Below are positions 10,561 through 21,318 of a stretch of 64,000 nucleotides of DNA, piece after piece. How positions within the stretch are numbered: the stretch's first letter is position 1; each line of letters begins with the position of its first letter. Source of the DNA: Antitrichia curtipendula. Its lineage: Eukaryota > Streptophyta > Bryopsida > Hypnales > Leucodontaceae. The stretch covers positions 20,212,001 to 20,276,000 of the forward strand of contig OX579635.1 in the NCBI GenBank assembly GCA_951230915.1. The letters run 5' to 3'. The translations under genes and the position numbers were made by a program. The notes below the pieces were generated by a model that saw nothing but the letters and a program-made list of their open reading frames with translations, was not told where the DNA came from and made no database searches.

Positions 10561-13045
10561 AATAATGAATTTGACAATCTTTAAAAGGTTAGCAAATATG
10601 TCAAAATCAATGTGGTGATAAAAGAGAATTGAAAGCTATTATAAATAATAGAGTATTTTAGGTTCACCTTGAAGTAGTATTGTTCGTTGAACAGACAATT
10701 GAAAACTCGGGTAGGTTCCTATACAATCAATTTTGGTCAGATGTTCACAAAATTGTGATACAAAGTGTGAACATGTACTCCTTTATCGGGATTTTTTTTT
10801 CCAATTGGGTGCTTAGATAAAAAATTATGCTATCCCAAAAAACTTTGGCAGCTCAGGAAGCCTTGGATAACTTTTGCAAAACTCCTCATTTACTTCTTGA
10901 ATTTGGCATATGTGTAATTTACATGGTACAAGTTGCATATGTCCAAAAATCTCACTTCAGGAGGAGTTAAAGATTACTGGGCCTGACGGGCGGGTTAAAA
11001 GTAAAAAAAAAATTGAGTTTGAACATAATATTCTTTCAATCCGTGTGGTCAAATTGTTTGAATTTTTTCCCACACATTCCTATAGTAGTCTAGTACAAAT
11101 TTATACAGTTGAATTCTCGAAAAAAATAGACAATTTTATGTTTTTCATTTCACTCCAAATATGGCTCGTGGCTTTAAGGGATTAGCTCATAGGGTAAAAG
11201 GTGGATATTAGCAGGCACCTGAATTGAAACGCCCTATAATTATCAACAAAAGTAGGTGAGGTTTGAAAATTAACTTGTTACGATGATCATCATGGTACAT
11301 GACAAAAACAGTGTTTGAAAGAGGTGTTATACAGCTCATAAAGGGGTTAGTTATTAATGAAATGTGATCATTTTATGAAGTAAATGACGGCGGATGACAT
11401 GTATATATCTAATAAAAATCTACAACTTTGTATCCAAATTAATGTAGCAGCTTTAAGTTGGTATTAACTTCTATATTCTATTTAGTAGCATTTTCTAAAT
11501 GTATTTTGTCAAGTACAACAGACCGGATTTCAACTTCATTTGTACGCCTCGATTGATGGAATTGACATTTGATACAAGCGGGAAAGCTACAAAGGATTCT
11601 ATAGTTCTACAAACTAATAGGAAGAAGAAACGGAGGAGGCGAGGCATTTTATTTTCAAGTTGTAAGTAGTTGCAGAGGGCTAGGATGGGAAAGAGAAAGG
11701 CAAACATTACTGATGTTGACATTTATGATACTGCAATACTGCAAGGGTGTTGTCATATAATTTAAGACATCATGATAGTGATGGTGAATATTACCACACA
11801 TTGGAGAATGACGCAGTTTCAATTGTAAGTCATTTCATAGAGTAGTTTATTGTTATGTTTACTTTCAAGCTTGAAATGTCTTTGCTAGAATTGCAGTGAA
11901 ATGTAATCTTGCAATGTTGACCTAGCTGAGTTCATCTTTGTGGCTCCTTGGCTTACACTTGATTATAAAACCTATGTGTGCGGGATAGGATAGACGGAAC
12001 GATGCAATTACAAAGAATGTGGAGGAATCTACTCCATCAACAACAATATTAGAATAAACTCTAGAAGTGGCGGCGATACTAATTTCAAACCAAAAAGTAA
12101 ACATTGAACTTTGACTCTTGAGTTCAGTCTACTTTGTAGGATTCTATCATGTCCAAACATTTCAATAATGTGTAGTGGGTTTTGATCTTACGTTTTTTTA
12201 TTCTTGGTGGTTTGCAATATGTTTATTATGGATAAGCAGTGTTACTGATACCGGTTTGGTATTAGTTACTTGTAATTCCTATTCGACATATTTTTGTGAC
12301 TTAGAGTTGTAGATAGCCATGATTGCATATTTGACACCCACCATCTTTGTCAATTCCAGTGTATACTTGAACTTGATATCCTTGGCCCCAATATCAATAC
12401 CCAACACTAGTGATTGAATTCCCTTCCCCACTATCATTCACCTAGATAACAAACCCGATATCCAACATGGATAATGATATCCATCACCGTGTCACTAAGA
12501 TAATGATACCTGTGACCCTTACTTGGTACCTCAAAACATGACCCATGGATACCTTGCACCGTAACCTACGATGATTCGCTGCAATACCCGAGATTTGCCG
12601 GAATACCCTGGTTCAGAACTTCATACTTCAATTCATCTTTGCCATTGGATATTTGCCTCGCAGCCCTACTTTCATCCTCCCTTCTGGTGCCTTTGTGGTT
12701 CTATAACCTAAACCCTAAGCAGTCCTCGCATCCTCCCCGACCATAGCCACAAAAACCTCACCGTCCCGCCCTAGCGCCAAGTCTTAGTCCCGTTCCTGCA
12801 ACAAAGGTTTGTCACACTTTATGTCCTTTCTGATAGCAAACGCAAGGGAATCGCAGAACTTTTGATGTTGACAGCGTCCCAAACAGGTAAAAGACAAAGC
12901 CTTCTTTGCTGGACTATCCATGCCGAATCCTTCGTTGTTGTTGCTGAAGCCTTAGAAGTGCCTCATCGCATTGGATTTCTAGCGAGTTTGTGCCCAAATC
13001 TTTGTTACTGTACTTTGATTCAGATTCGTCGAGTATGTATGGTAG
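10561..13045. other. intergenic DNA between two decayed genes
   Basis: This is AT-rich to about 12.3 kb, then richer in C. Around 12.65-12.86 kb there are CCTAAACCCTAA-type and pyrimidine-rich tracts that could be the promoter and 5' leader of the + strand decayed gene to the right. Short upstream exons may exist but none can be joined in frame with confidence. Confidence 0.4.
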
Positions 13046-13138
13046 GCTACACTGAAAGCGGGAAGCGCCGCTAATTCGGACGACATGGGAGATTCACCTC
13101 CTCTAGCGGCAACTAACAAATCCATTCCAGACCATGAG
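13046..13138 (+). other. 93-nt exon, first copy of a duplicated exon
   Basis: It is bounded by GGTAG at the left and GAG|GTGAGC at the right and is open in frame. It encodes a small acidic segment containing SDDMGDSPPLAATN. It aligns without gaps to the 93-nt exon at 15077-15169. Confidence 0.65.
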
Positions 13139-13236
13139 GTGAGCTAAAGATTAGAGTTTTTCAATAAATTACAGTACTTTGCCGCAACACAGTGTTCTAT
13201 ATAATAGAGGTTGTTCATTGTGAAGACCTCAATTTC

Positions 13237-13552
13237 AGTTCATGAAGCTTTGTGGCCGTCATCCTGCTTTCGAACAGCATGAGGCATTGATTATCGTAAA
13301 GCCTCGGAAGACATATGTGGTTCATCGTGACTGCAAAATTTCAGTTCGTAAAGCTTTGTGGATGAGGCCTCTTTTTGTGGCCGTCATCATGCTTTCAAAC
13401 GACATGAGGCATCGATCACCGTAGAGCCTCGGAGGACGTAGGTGGTTCATCGTGATTACAGAATCTCAGTTCATGAAGCTTCGTGGACGAGGCCTCTTTT
13501 TGTGGCCGTCATCCTGCTTTCAAACGATACGAGGCGTTGATGACCGTAAAGC
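13237..13552. repeat. tandem repeat, 106-125 bp period (left part)
   Basis: Units start at 13237, 13343 and 13468. Each contains GAAGCTT-GTGG, GGCCGTCATC-TGCTTTC, CGTA-AGCCTCGGA and GTGGTTCATCGTGA. The first unit lacks about 19 bp present in the next. The third unit is cut at 13552 by the CACTA element and resumes at 14668. The array lies in the presumed intron after the first 93-nt exon. Confidence 0.9.
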
Positions 13553-14667
13553 CACTATAAGAAACCGATATTTTTTTAAGCATCACAAAAAACGCGGCCG
13601 CGCGTTTTCTTTGACGCGCACATAATCAGCATTGATGTCACCTAAAATCCATTATAATTGACGGCCAAAAAACGTCGTGAAATTTGAAAAAACGTGACCG
13701 ATTTCTGCTTGTTTTTTTGTAACGTCCTACAAAACGGGGTCTTGGAGAGTCACCAGAAGAGGGCACATGGAGGACAAGTCGGCTCCACGTGAGTGGCTCA
13801 AGGGCGGGCAAGGCCACCTGGTTCACTTTTTCATCCAAGGCGTTGGTGACGTGTGTCATGACGTGGATCCCTCAAAAAACTTTTTAACTTGACCATGGAT
13901 GACATGGTGGATGACATGGGGTCAAAGAATTTGACGTTTTTCATCTAGACTATTTTTTCATCCATCCCAATTTTTTCATCCAATCCATTTTTTCAAAAAA
14001 TAATTAGTTAACATAAATTAAAAAATAAAAGTAAACAACAAAAAAAATATAGAATTCACCAAGAAGTAAAAAAACTTACCATTTACCATCAATTTTATTT
14101 TGATGGAAAAATTACATTAAAATGAACATTTTAAGGGTCATATTTATATCCATTCTTTGTCCATGGTGCAATAAACGATATGAGATAAATAGCCAACGTT
14201 GTTTAAGACGTCCAACCCAACATCCAACACGTTGTTTCAAACGTCCAACCTGATGTCCATCCATCCATCATTTCTTTTTTTTCCAAAATATGCCACATGG
14301 CTGTCCTTTGCTAAAAATTTTGTCCATTATGAGACAAATAATATGGAATAATTAGCCTACGTTGTTTGGACGTCCAACTTGACGTCCAGCTCGACGTCCA
14401 TCCATCCATCCATTTATTTTTTTCTAAAATATGCCACGTGGATGCCCTTCTCTAAATCTACTTGCTGACGTGGCAGTTTATGTTGTATGCGACGTTTTAC
14501 AAAAACATGGCCATGTCGCAGTTGACATTGTCACAAACATAGTTGTCCACAGTGACATGGTCGCATTTTCTGTAAAACACATACATTTTTTTTGGAACAT
14601 TTGACGTTTGAAAAAACACAACACGTTTGTTGCTAAACGCCACCAAAAACGTGCTTTTCTTATAGTG
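13553..14667. mobile_element. non-autonomous CACTA element, ~1.1 kb, nested in the tandem repeat
   Basis: It begins CACTATAAGAAA and ends TTTCTTATAGTG, perfect 12-bp inverted ends of CACTA type. The flanking tandem-repeat unit is split at AAAGCC/AAGCC, which locates the insertion exactly; AAG is the likely 3-bp duplication with a one-base ambiguity. The left subterminal region is GC-rich (GCGGCCGCGCG). The interior has no transposase-like frame and contains an internal duplication of about 130 bp (around 14165-14325 and 14335-14455) with repeated GACGTCCA and CCATCCATCCAT motifs and a conserved ATATGCCAC. Confidence 0.88.
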
Positions 14668-14935
14668 AAGCCTTGGAGGACATGGGTGGTTCATCGTGAC
14701 TGCAAAATTTCAATTCGTGGACGAGACCTCTTTTTGTAGTTGTCATCCTACTTTTGAACGGCACGAGGCGTCGATCACCATAGAGCCTCGGAGGACGTAT
14801 GTGGTTCATCGTGACTACAAAATTTCAAAATTTGTGAAGCTTCGTGGACGAAGCTTGTTTTTGTAGCTATCATCCTGCTTTCGAACAGCATGAGGCGTCA
14901 ATCACCGTAGAGGCTTCATGGACAAGGGTTCATTT
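14668..14935. repeat. tandem repeat, right part after the CACTA insertion
   Basis: This is the remainder of the interrupted third unit (to about 14711), then two further units starting near 14712 and 14827. A diverged additional unit lies at 15269-15360, after the second 93-nt exon. Confidence 0.87.
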
Positions 14936-15076
14936 GGGAATTGAATAATCTATAGCCTTTGGTGGTCAAATATTTCTTCTATGTCTTTTATGTGTGGCTG
15001 TAGGTTCTTAATTGTTGTGTGTGTGTGTGGTAGGGAGAATCGTAGTTGGATTCTAATTTGTCGAGTATGTGTGCAG

Positions 15077-15169
15077 GACTTGCTGGGAGCGGGAAGCACC
15101 ACTGATTTGGACGACATGGGAGATTCAACTCCTCTTGCGGCAACTAACGAATCTATTCTAAACTATGAG
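15077..15169 (+). other. 93-nt exon, second copy
   Basis: It is bounded by GTGCAG| and GAG|GTGAGT, both strong splice borders, and encodes a segment containing TDLDDMGDSTPLAATNES. Exon, the following intron start (TTTTTCAATAAATTACA) and the beginning of a repeat unit all match the first copy, so the duplicated block includes intron. A third, more diverged block from 15471 (GTLRGLSYTEFGEIGD) may be an older copy. Confidence 0.7.
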
Positions 15170-16140
15170 GTGAGTTGAAGACTAGAGTTTTTCAATAAAT
15201 TACAATGCTTTGCCGCGACATAGTGTTCTATATACTAGAGGTTGTTCATCGTGAAGACCTCAATTTCAGTTCATGAAGCGTCGTGGATGAGGCCTCTTTT
15301 CAAGGCCATCATCCTGCTTTCGAACGACACGAGGTGTCGATCACCATAGAGGTTTTGTGGTCGAAGGCTCATTCGAAAACTGAGTAATCCGTAGCCCGTG
15401 GTGGTCAAACATTTCTTGTATACCTTTTATATGCGGCTATAGATTCTAAATTTTTGTGTGTGCGTGGCAGGGCACATTGAGAGGGTTGAGCTACACTGAA
15501 TTTGGTGAGATTGGCGATACAACAGAATCATCTCAACCGTCCGCTACAGCAGAAGCAACTCCACAGAACACGCCACTAGTAGAATTGAATCTTTGAAATT
15601 CAAGATGAGATTATTAGCAAGGATTAAACTTGTTCGCTGCTATGTGGCTTTGTTGAGCCTTTGTGGACGAAGGCTCTCCATATGCGCTGTAGAGGCCCAA
15701 TTTCTTATTGAACCCTGATTTTTGAGTAGTTGTTGAGTAGGCTTTGTGGACGGAGTCTTCTCGTATGCGCGGTTGAGCTTTAATTATTTGTTGATCCCTG
15801 GATTTTGAATTTAGGTGATAAGGTTTGTGGACAAAGGTTCTTTGAATGTGCAACGCTAGTAAGACTGTTTGTCTGATAGAATGGTGAATTCAAAGTCTTG
15901 ACTTTATGTACATTTGTATTCAGATGAATGTGGAGGCTCCTGTTGAGGTCAACACAATTGAAGAAGACGAAGAGGTGATTGAGAATCTAGGCATTTAGGA
16001 TTGTTCCATTCTCTAATTATTCTTTAGATATTTACATTTTTTATTTTTCAATTGTTTTTCTTGCATTCTCAATGCTATGCATTCGATATTGTTTTTAAAG
16101 GTGTTTTCAAATATTGTTAACTTAAATTTGTATATTTGAA

Positions 16141-16731
16141 ATGCATGATGATTCTTCATCCGATTCTAAGGATGATTCTCCAAAATGCCCAAATGGTTTA
16201 GTCAACGCGTCTAAGGGAGAGAGAGCAAGACGGCTTCATCAGAAGTCAAATTTCGTAACTATTATGGAGAGTATGCACATCAACAAGGGCCTTTTTTACG
16301 TTCCTCTTTGTAGGATGGTTGCATTGCCACAAGTTCATCCCGTTCAAGAAGTAGATGTATGCGTCATTCAAAAGCGATTTGAAGGAGGATACATTGACGG
16401 TGATTGTTCATTTTATATATCTATATTTGATGATTCTGAGAAGAGTCGTGACGTCTCTCTTGAGGTCCATGCAACTTGGGATGTTCATTGGCATTCTGCC
16501 AATGAGAAGTTTGAAGAGTTTTTGGGTTCAAATCCAATGTATGCGGGTTTCAGTGGAAAAATGTTCTTTGTGTAGGATGGAAACCATAGATTGAATGCTT
16601 GGTGACGCTGTATTAGTGAAGTTCATCCTAATGACAAGACTTGGCATTACTCGGTTGAAAGTGTTGTTCTCAATCCAAAAGGTCAAATCTCGGTCCTACT
16701 GAACTACATGCATGATGTGAACTGGTGTTTA
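16141..16731 (+). pseudogene. ParB-like exon of the decayed gene
   Basis: An open frame of 144 codons to a TAG at 16573-16575 continues in the same frame with DGNHRLNAW, a TGA, then RCISEVHPNDKTWHYSVES and further sensible protein to about 16730. DGNHRLNAW is close to the conserved DGxHRxxA box of ParB/sulfiredoxin-fold nuclease-like domains. Upstream VCVIQKRF could be the first strand of that fold. Both stops are one G-to-A change from Trp, and the second sits in a Trp-rich context. Assignment to the ParB fold rests on one motif and should be treated as a lead. Confidence 0.5.
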
Positions 16732-18973
16732 ATTTAATCCTCTTTGTTTTCTTTGGTAGCAATTATATATTTTTTTGCTTATTTAATTCTAACTTTGTAT
16801 TGACATCTCTCTTTGTCAAATACGTAGGTCAATGCAAAATAACCATGTCAAGATCAGTCTCCCTGCAAAATTGCATTGCATTTGATATTATGGGGGGCTT
16901 AAACTTGAAGATTTTAAAGACCTCTTGACCTCCACAGAATTCAAGATTTGTGCAAAAGTTAGACAATCTCATTCAACTTGGTTTCTTTCAACAATTGATG
17001 TATTTATTTATTTCTTATATTGGGTATGTTTTCTCAACTTCTATCTTGAATTATGGTGTTACTGAGGATTTTGTTTTCTTCTTTGTACAAAGTATGATTG
17101 ACATTTTGATAAGATCAATTATATATTTCATATAAATAAAACTTGACTTTTGCAGCAAGACCTCGCTCAGGCTACTGATGAGGCTGCCATCGAATACAAA
17201 AGAGTCACACCTATAGAAGAGAGAACCGCTGAAGGTGTTTGGACGGTAATGAATGATGTGGAAGCATCAATGGTGAAGTCAATAAAAAACAAGGATTTCC
17301 AAAAATATCTTTTTGTTGGAAATCCAAAGCACGGCAAAGGATTCTATGAAGAGGTATTTTTATAGCTAACTATTGTTTTTTCTTTTCAAGATTTGCTTGC
17401 ACAATTTATTAATTGTTCTAGAATTTTATTACAAATTATTCATTGGGATTCTTTTTCTTGTAGATCAACTATCACTTCAGTCATTTCAAAACAATTGAAA
17501 TGACAATTGAAAGGTTGCAAAAGGTTGCAACCTCTACCGTTGAGCCACGTTTCAAAGCAAGGTGGCTTCATCACTAGAATTCTCCAACTCTTATGATCTT
17601 ATCCGATTTGCCTACAGGTTTCTAAGTCCGCGTTTCAAAGACAACACACTTGATTTATTCCTGAACTGTGCATTATTTTGGGCCCAAGTGAAATCATTTT
17701 TCATGTGGTGGCTTTTTTGTGATCAAAATGTTTCAATTCTTTTCTAATCTTTTTTTTAACTATGCTTGTGAAGGATTTGTTCATGGCTGAATTTGATAAG
17801 CTTTGTAAGCCAGGCGCAATTACTATTGATTGGAATGCCTCGTCTGGGATTATGGATCCTTCGGACTCTGTGGAAAAATGGCGTATGATTTTGTGGGAGA
17901 AGGCTTTCATGCTTTTTATCCATCTTAGTGTGAAGCCACCATTTTTGGTGGCTCAAAGATCAAAGATCGATGATTTATTGGAAGTTGACCACCTCATCTA
18001 GCAGCTACTCTACAAGTTTTATTCATTCATATTCTTAATTTTTTAGCTCTTTCAACATTTCAAGTTCATTTACTTTGGTAAATGTTTCGCTTTCTTACAT
18101 TTCAAATTCATTTATATATTGCTATGGTGTACTCTATTTTTTTAGGTACAATGTCAGGGAATTGATGCTGAAGAATGCACTTGGAGTACTCTCTTGTCCT
18201 ATTTTCCTATCTCCATGGATTCAATCTTCTTCTGATATCTATATTTTCACAAATATTTAGGAGAAGTATTCCGTTTGTCTTCTGCAAACTGCAGGGTGGT
18301 GGATGGTACCTCGAATGCAACTCAAATTTTGTTCTGGACAAGGAATTAGAGCTTTACAATAGTCTTTGTGGTTCTACATCTATCCGTATTTCAACTAATC
18401 TTGAGGGCAAGGATATCGAAATACAATAGTCATCTTTGCCACCAACCCTTGTACAGGACAAGACTTCCAACAAGAAGAAATGCCTAACCAAGGTTGAGAA
18501 GGCAAAGCTAGGGACTGAAGAGGCTCAAGAGGCAGAGGCAGCTAAGAAGGCCAAGATTGATTAGGCTGTAGCTGCCGCCCTTGCAACAAGGACAGATGTC
18601 TATGATTTTGTGCTACCAAATCCTACAAATGTGACTAGAGATGATGAAATTGGTTGGATTTCATCACCGATCATAGCATCTTCTCAAGCTGTTGGATCCA
18701 GCCTTCTTGAAGTTACGCGTATGGAGGTTCACCAACAGTTTCAATAGTCTGAATCATTCGTTGCACCATTGTAGAATTGTCCTCAGAGTCCTTAATTCAA
18801 AACTATTCTCTATTTTCCCTCATGCAATCTCTCACTCAGCTTGGTGGTCCACCTCAGCCTTGGACTTTTCTTCATGAATTCATATCAAAGTTATGATTTA
18901 TATTGAATCACTCATGTCCGTTGACATTACAATTTAATATATCTCCAACTTTATTAATTCATTTGCTTTCCAG

Positions 18974-19330
18974 GTTGGTGCAAATCGATCATGGCAAGTT
19001 TCAAGTGAGAAGTGCAAACACTCTGGATTGGATCTTACCATTGCCGATATTTTCAAAAATTTACCCATTCCAGGGATCTCTGTGCTAAATTCAGCCATTC
19101 CTCCGTGGAATGTTAGGCCAAATGAGTATAAAGATACATTTTTTGAGTTTGTTGAGAATTATCTCCATGACAATGCAGCATTGCTTCTGTTTCATACCGA
19201 CGATCGAGATTTCCAATTGGAGATTGATGATTGTGCAATGATGTACAATTTCAAGTTACTAATCGATTGGTGGGCTTTAAATGAGCTCCCTCTAGCTTTA
19301 CCTCAAGATCCTTTTGCCACAATAATTTGA
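18974..19330 (+). pseudogene. methyltransferase motif IV exon of the decayed gene
   Basis: After a CAG| acceptor at 18971-18973 the frame stays open for 118 codons. It contains DLTIADIF, then SAIPPWNVRP (a [DNS]-PP-W type catalytic motif, with the first position altered to Ile), FFEFVENYL, LLLFHTDD and IDWWALNELPL. In amino-methyltransferases the PPW/PPY motif contacts the target base and is followed by a strand ending near such a H-x-D pattern. The altered first residue of the tetrapeptide suggests loss of activity even if expressed. Confidence 0.6.
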
Positions 19331-19583
19331 TCTGTTGATTGTATTAAATTGTATTTTCTATTTTAAATGTATCAATATCTTCAAGTTTGGGGAATCTCAT
19401 AGTAAACGGAATTGTACTTTGTTTCAAAGCACGCGATTCTGTGTCCAATTATTTGTACGAGATACCATAGATGTCTCCAGCTTCTGTATTAGCGCTTCAT
19501 TGGGGGAGCTGGGCATATTGTTCAATCTAGTAAACGCTTCAATTTAACATTTGCATGGAGAATTACCATGGTGTGGCCTTTGA

Positions 19584-19668
19584 GAGAAGTCCAATGACTT
19601 GATGAAGTCAATGATTGAATCGCTTACCTCCATTGGAGACATTGTTCTTGATTGGAATGCCTCTACCG
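19584..19668 (+). pseudogene. methyltransferase motif I exon of the decayed gene
   Basis: The frame reads EKSNDLMKSMIESLTSIGD followed by IVLDWNASTG up to a GT donor at 19669. This matches the canonical beta-class pattern KP..L...I......GD.VLD.F.GSGT that binds S-adenosylmethionine. The phase-consistent continuation begins at 19765 (AIRAC, then SIGQYIVTFEED), preceded by CAA where a CAG acceptor would be expected. This fits a G-to-A loss of the splice site. Confidence 0.62.
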
Positions 19669-20062
19669 GTTAGCATTCACTCCATATTTATTTTGCCTTT
19701 CATTTACAATTTTCTACTTCATTAAGTATCAAAGCATCATTTGTCATTGCTCTATGTTTTGCAAGACCTGCTATTCGCGCTTGTTAGTCAATTGGCCAAT
19801 ACATAGTCACTTTTGAAGAAGACTCATAGATTTTTCAATCTCACTTGGCACCACTCATTTCCAAATCACCTACCGTTCCAATGTTGAAAAATCAGAAACC
19901 CGTCCAACATATATAAGGAGAAGCGCCTCAAAAGAAACAAAAGAGCAACCGCATTCCTTCATGTGAATAAGTTTCACTGTTTATTATGTTATTTTATCTA
20001 TTCACATTAATATGTACTTCATTTAAAGTTTTATGAATTTCATTCATTTTATGTTACTTTGC

Positions 20063-20296
20063 AGAGTGCACCAGACTTCTCTTACACCTTCTATGTTGAG
20101 GCCCTTACTACCATCTACACCGTCTTCATTTACTCTTCCACTTTACAGTGAACAAGCAGCGGCAATGATGTTGACGCTAAGCTCTCAACGACCTCAATGC
20201 GAAGTCCGGAATTATCACAAAGGTGTTTTGAAATACCTAAATGTAAAGGCACATGAAGGAATTGGTAGCAAGGATAGTTCTGATGACATGGAATAG
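20063..20296 (+). pseudogene. probable last exon of the decayed gene
   Basis: Following a TTTGCAG acceptor, a 78-codon frame runs to a TAG and includes SEQAAAMM, CEVRNYHKGVLKYLN and a Ser/Asp-rich tail (GSKDSSDDME). It is open, codon-like and on the same strand as the preceding blocks. No known domain is visible. Assignment to this gene is from position and splice border. Confidence 0.45.
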
Positions 20297-21145
20297 TTAC
20301 ATTTTGTTTTATTTCAGAAATTGAGTTCATTTGTATTTCGTTTCACTAAATCCAAGTACAATTGAGCTCAACATTGTCTTCTTTCTTGTCTATTACATAA
20401 TCTTTTTATCTGTTATCTTTGTTATTTTTGCAATGGTTTTCAATTATAATAAATGGATCATTACAATCTATATGTCATTGCTTAAATGATGATGCGTTTG
20501 GTTACAGCTACCCTAAGACATCTATTTTTAGTCTTGATTGTTAATGGATTCCTTTTAAACTAGCACCATATCCTAAATTAACCTTCAAAGTAGGACAAAA
20601 ATGACAAAGATATGATAGACAACAATTAAACGTATGCATGAACAAACTAATTTACATTTCATTCATGGATATAAATTTTATTATTGCTAATTTTCCACAT
20701 ATATAGGCTATATTACTCCCCATTCTCCACAAATAGTCAAATATAGGCTTCACAACTGCATATTCTCCACGGATATAGCGGCTATACCATTATCAAATCC
20801 CCATGGATATAGGCTTTCCCATTGCCAAATTTCCATGATTACCCACATCATTTTTTGAAAAATATCCACAATTTTTTTGGCCACTCACAACTCAGGTTCC
20901 ACACCCTACTAATCATGATCTACGGTCATAGGGTATTTTCTAAAAGTATTACTAGATTCATTCTTTCCATATTTAAATTCATATTTTGGTTATAGGATTT
21001 TGTACTAGTATAACAAAATCCACGGTCATAGTCCCTCTTATAAGTCAAAAATACTATAAATTCTCACAATTAACTGCTGAAATCTATTTTTTTCTGCTCA
21101 ATGCTCACTGCTCACATAATAGCATTTCCCATAGTAGAAGCATCT
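20297..21145. other. AT-rich intergenic DNA
   Basis: No gene is seen. Around 20690-20835 a loose repetition of GGATATAGGCT-like motifs occurs, too irregular to call a repeat array. Confidence 0.4.
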
Positions 21146-21318
21146 CAAAACAAAATAGATGCCTTCTCATTTTGGACAACCATAGCTGTCATGTGACATT
21201 AGAAGTCATTGAAAAGGCCATGGATGAGGAATTAGACATCACCACACTACCATTTCATACTTTTCATCATTCACAGCCTTTAGAAATGGATAACGGTCTA
21301 TTTATATACAGTTATTGA
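21146..21318 (+). pseudogene. fragment of pogo/Tigger-like DDE transposase
   Basis: The frame reads KQNRCLLILDNHSCHVTLEV followed by IEKAMDEELDITTLPFHTFH and HSQPLEMDN. LILDNHxxH with a following ITLPxHTxHxxQPLD is the signature of the second catalytic Asp region of Tc1/mariner-pogo type DDE endonucleases. Only this portion is visible; the first Asp region and the DNA-binding domain are missing upstream, so it is a dead fragment. Confidence 0.82.

Larger units (their letters stand above)
13046..20296 (+). pseudogene. decayed multi-exon gene: ParB-like segment plus beta-class DNA methyltransferase
   Basis: Exon-like blocks with fitting splice borders lie in order on the + strand: 13046-13138, 15077-15169 (duplicate of the first), from 15471, 15924-15974, 16141 to about 16730, 17156-17353, from 17464, about 17775-18000, about 18290-18750, 18974-19330, 19584-19668, from 19765, and about 20063-20296. 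The 16141 block contains DGNHRLNAW, which resembles the ParB/sulfiredoxin box (DGxHRxxA). The later blocks contain IPPWNVRP and LLLFHTDD, then EKSNDLM...GDIVLDWNASTG, then SIGQYIVTFEED. That is the motif IV-then-motif I order of beta-class N6-adenine/N4-cytosine DNA methyltransferases. In-frame stops occur in most larger blocks, so this copy is dead. The 15.9-18.7 kb joins are tentative. The whole-gene model is inference; the individual motifs are read directly. Confidence 0.62.

Noticed and set aside
13242..13424. 60-codon frame in the tandem repeat
   Set aside because: The frame is not kept across repeat units and the array lies in an intron.
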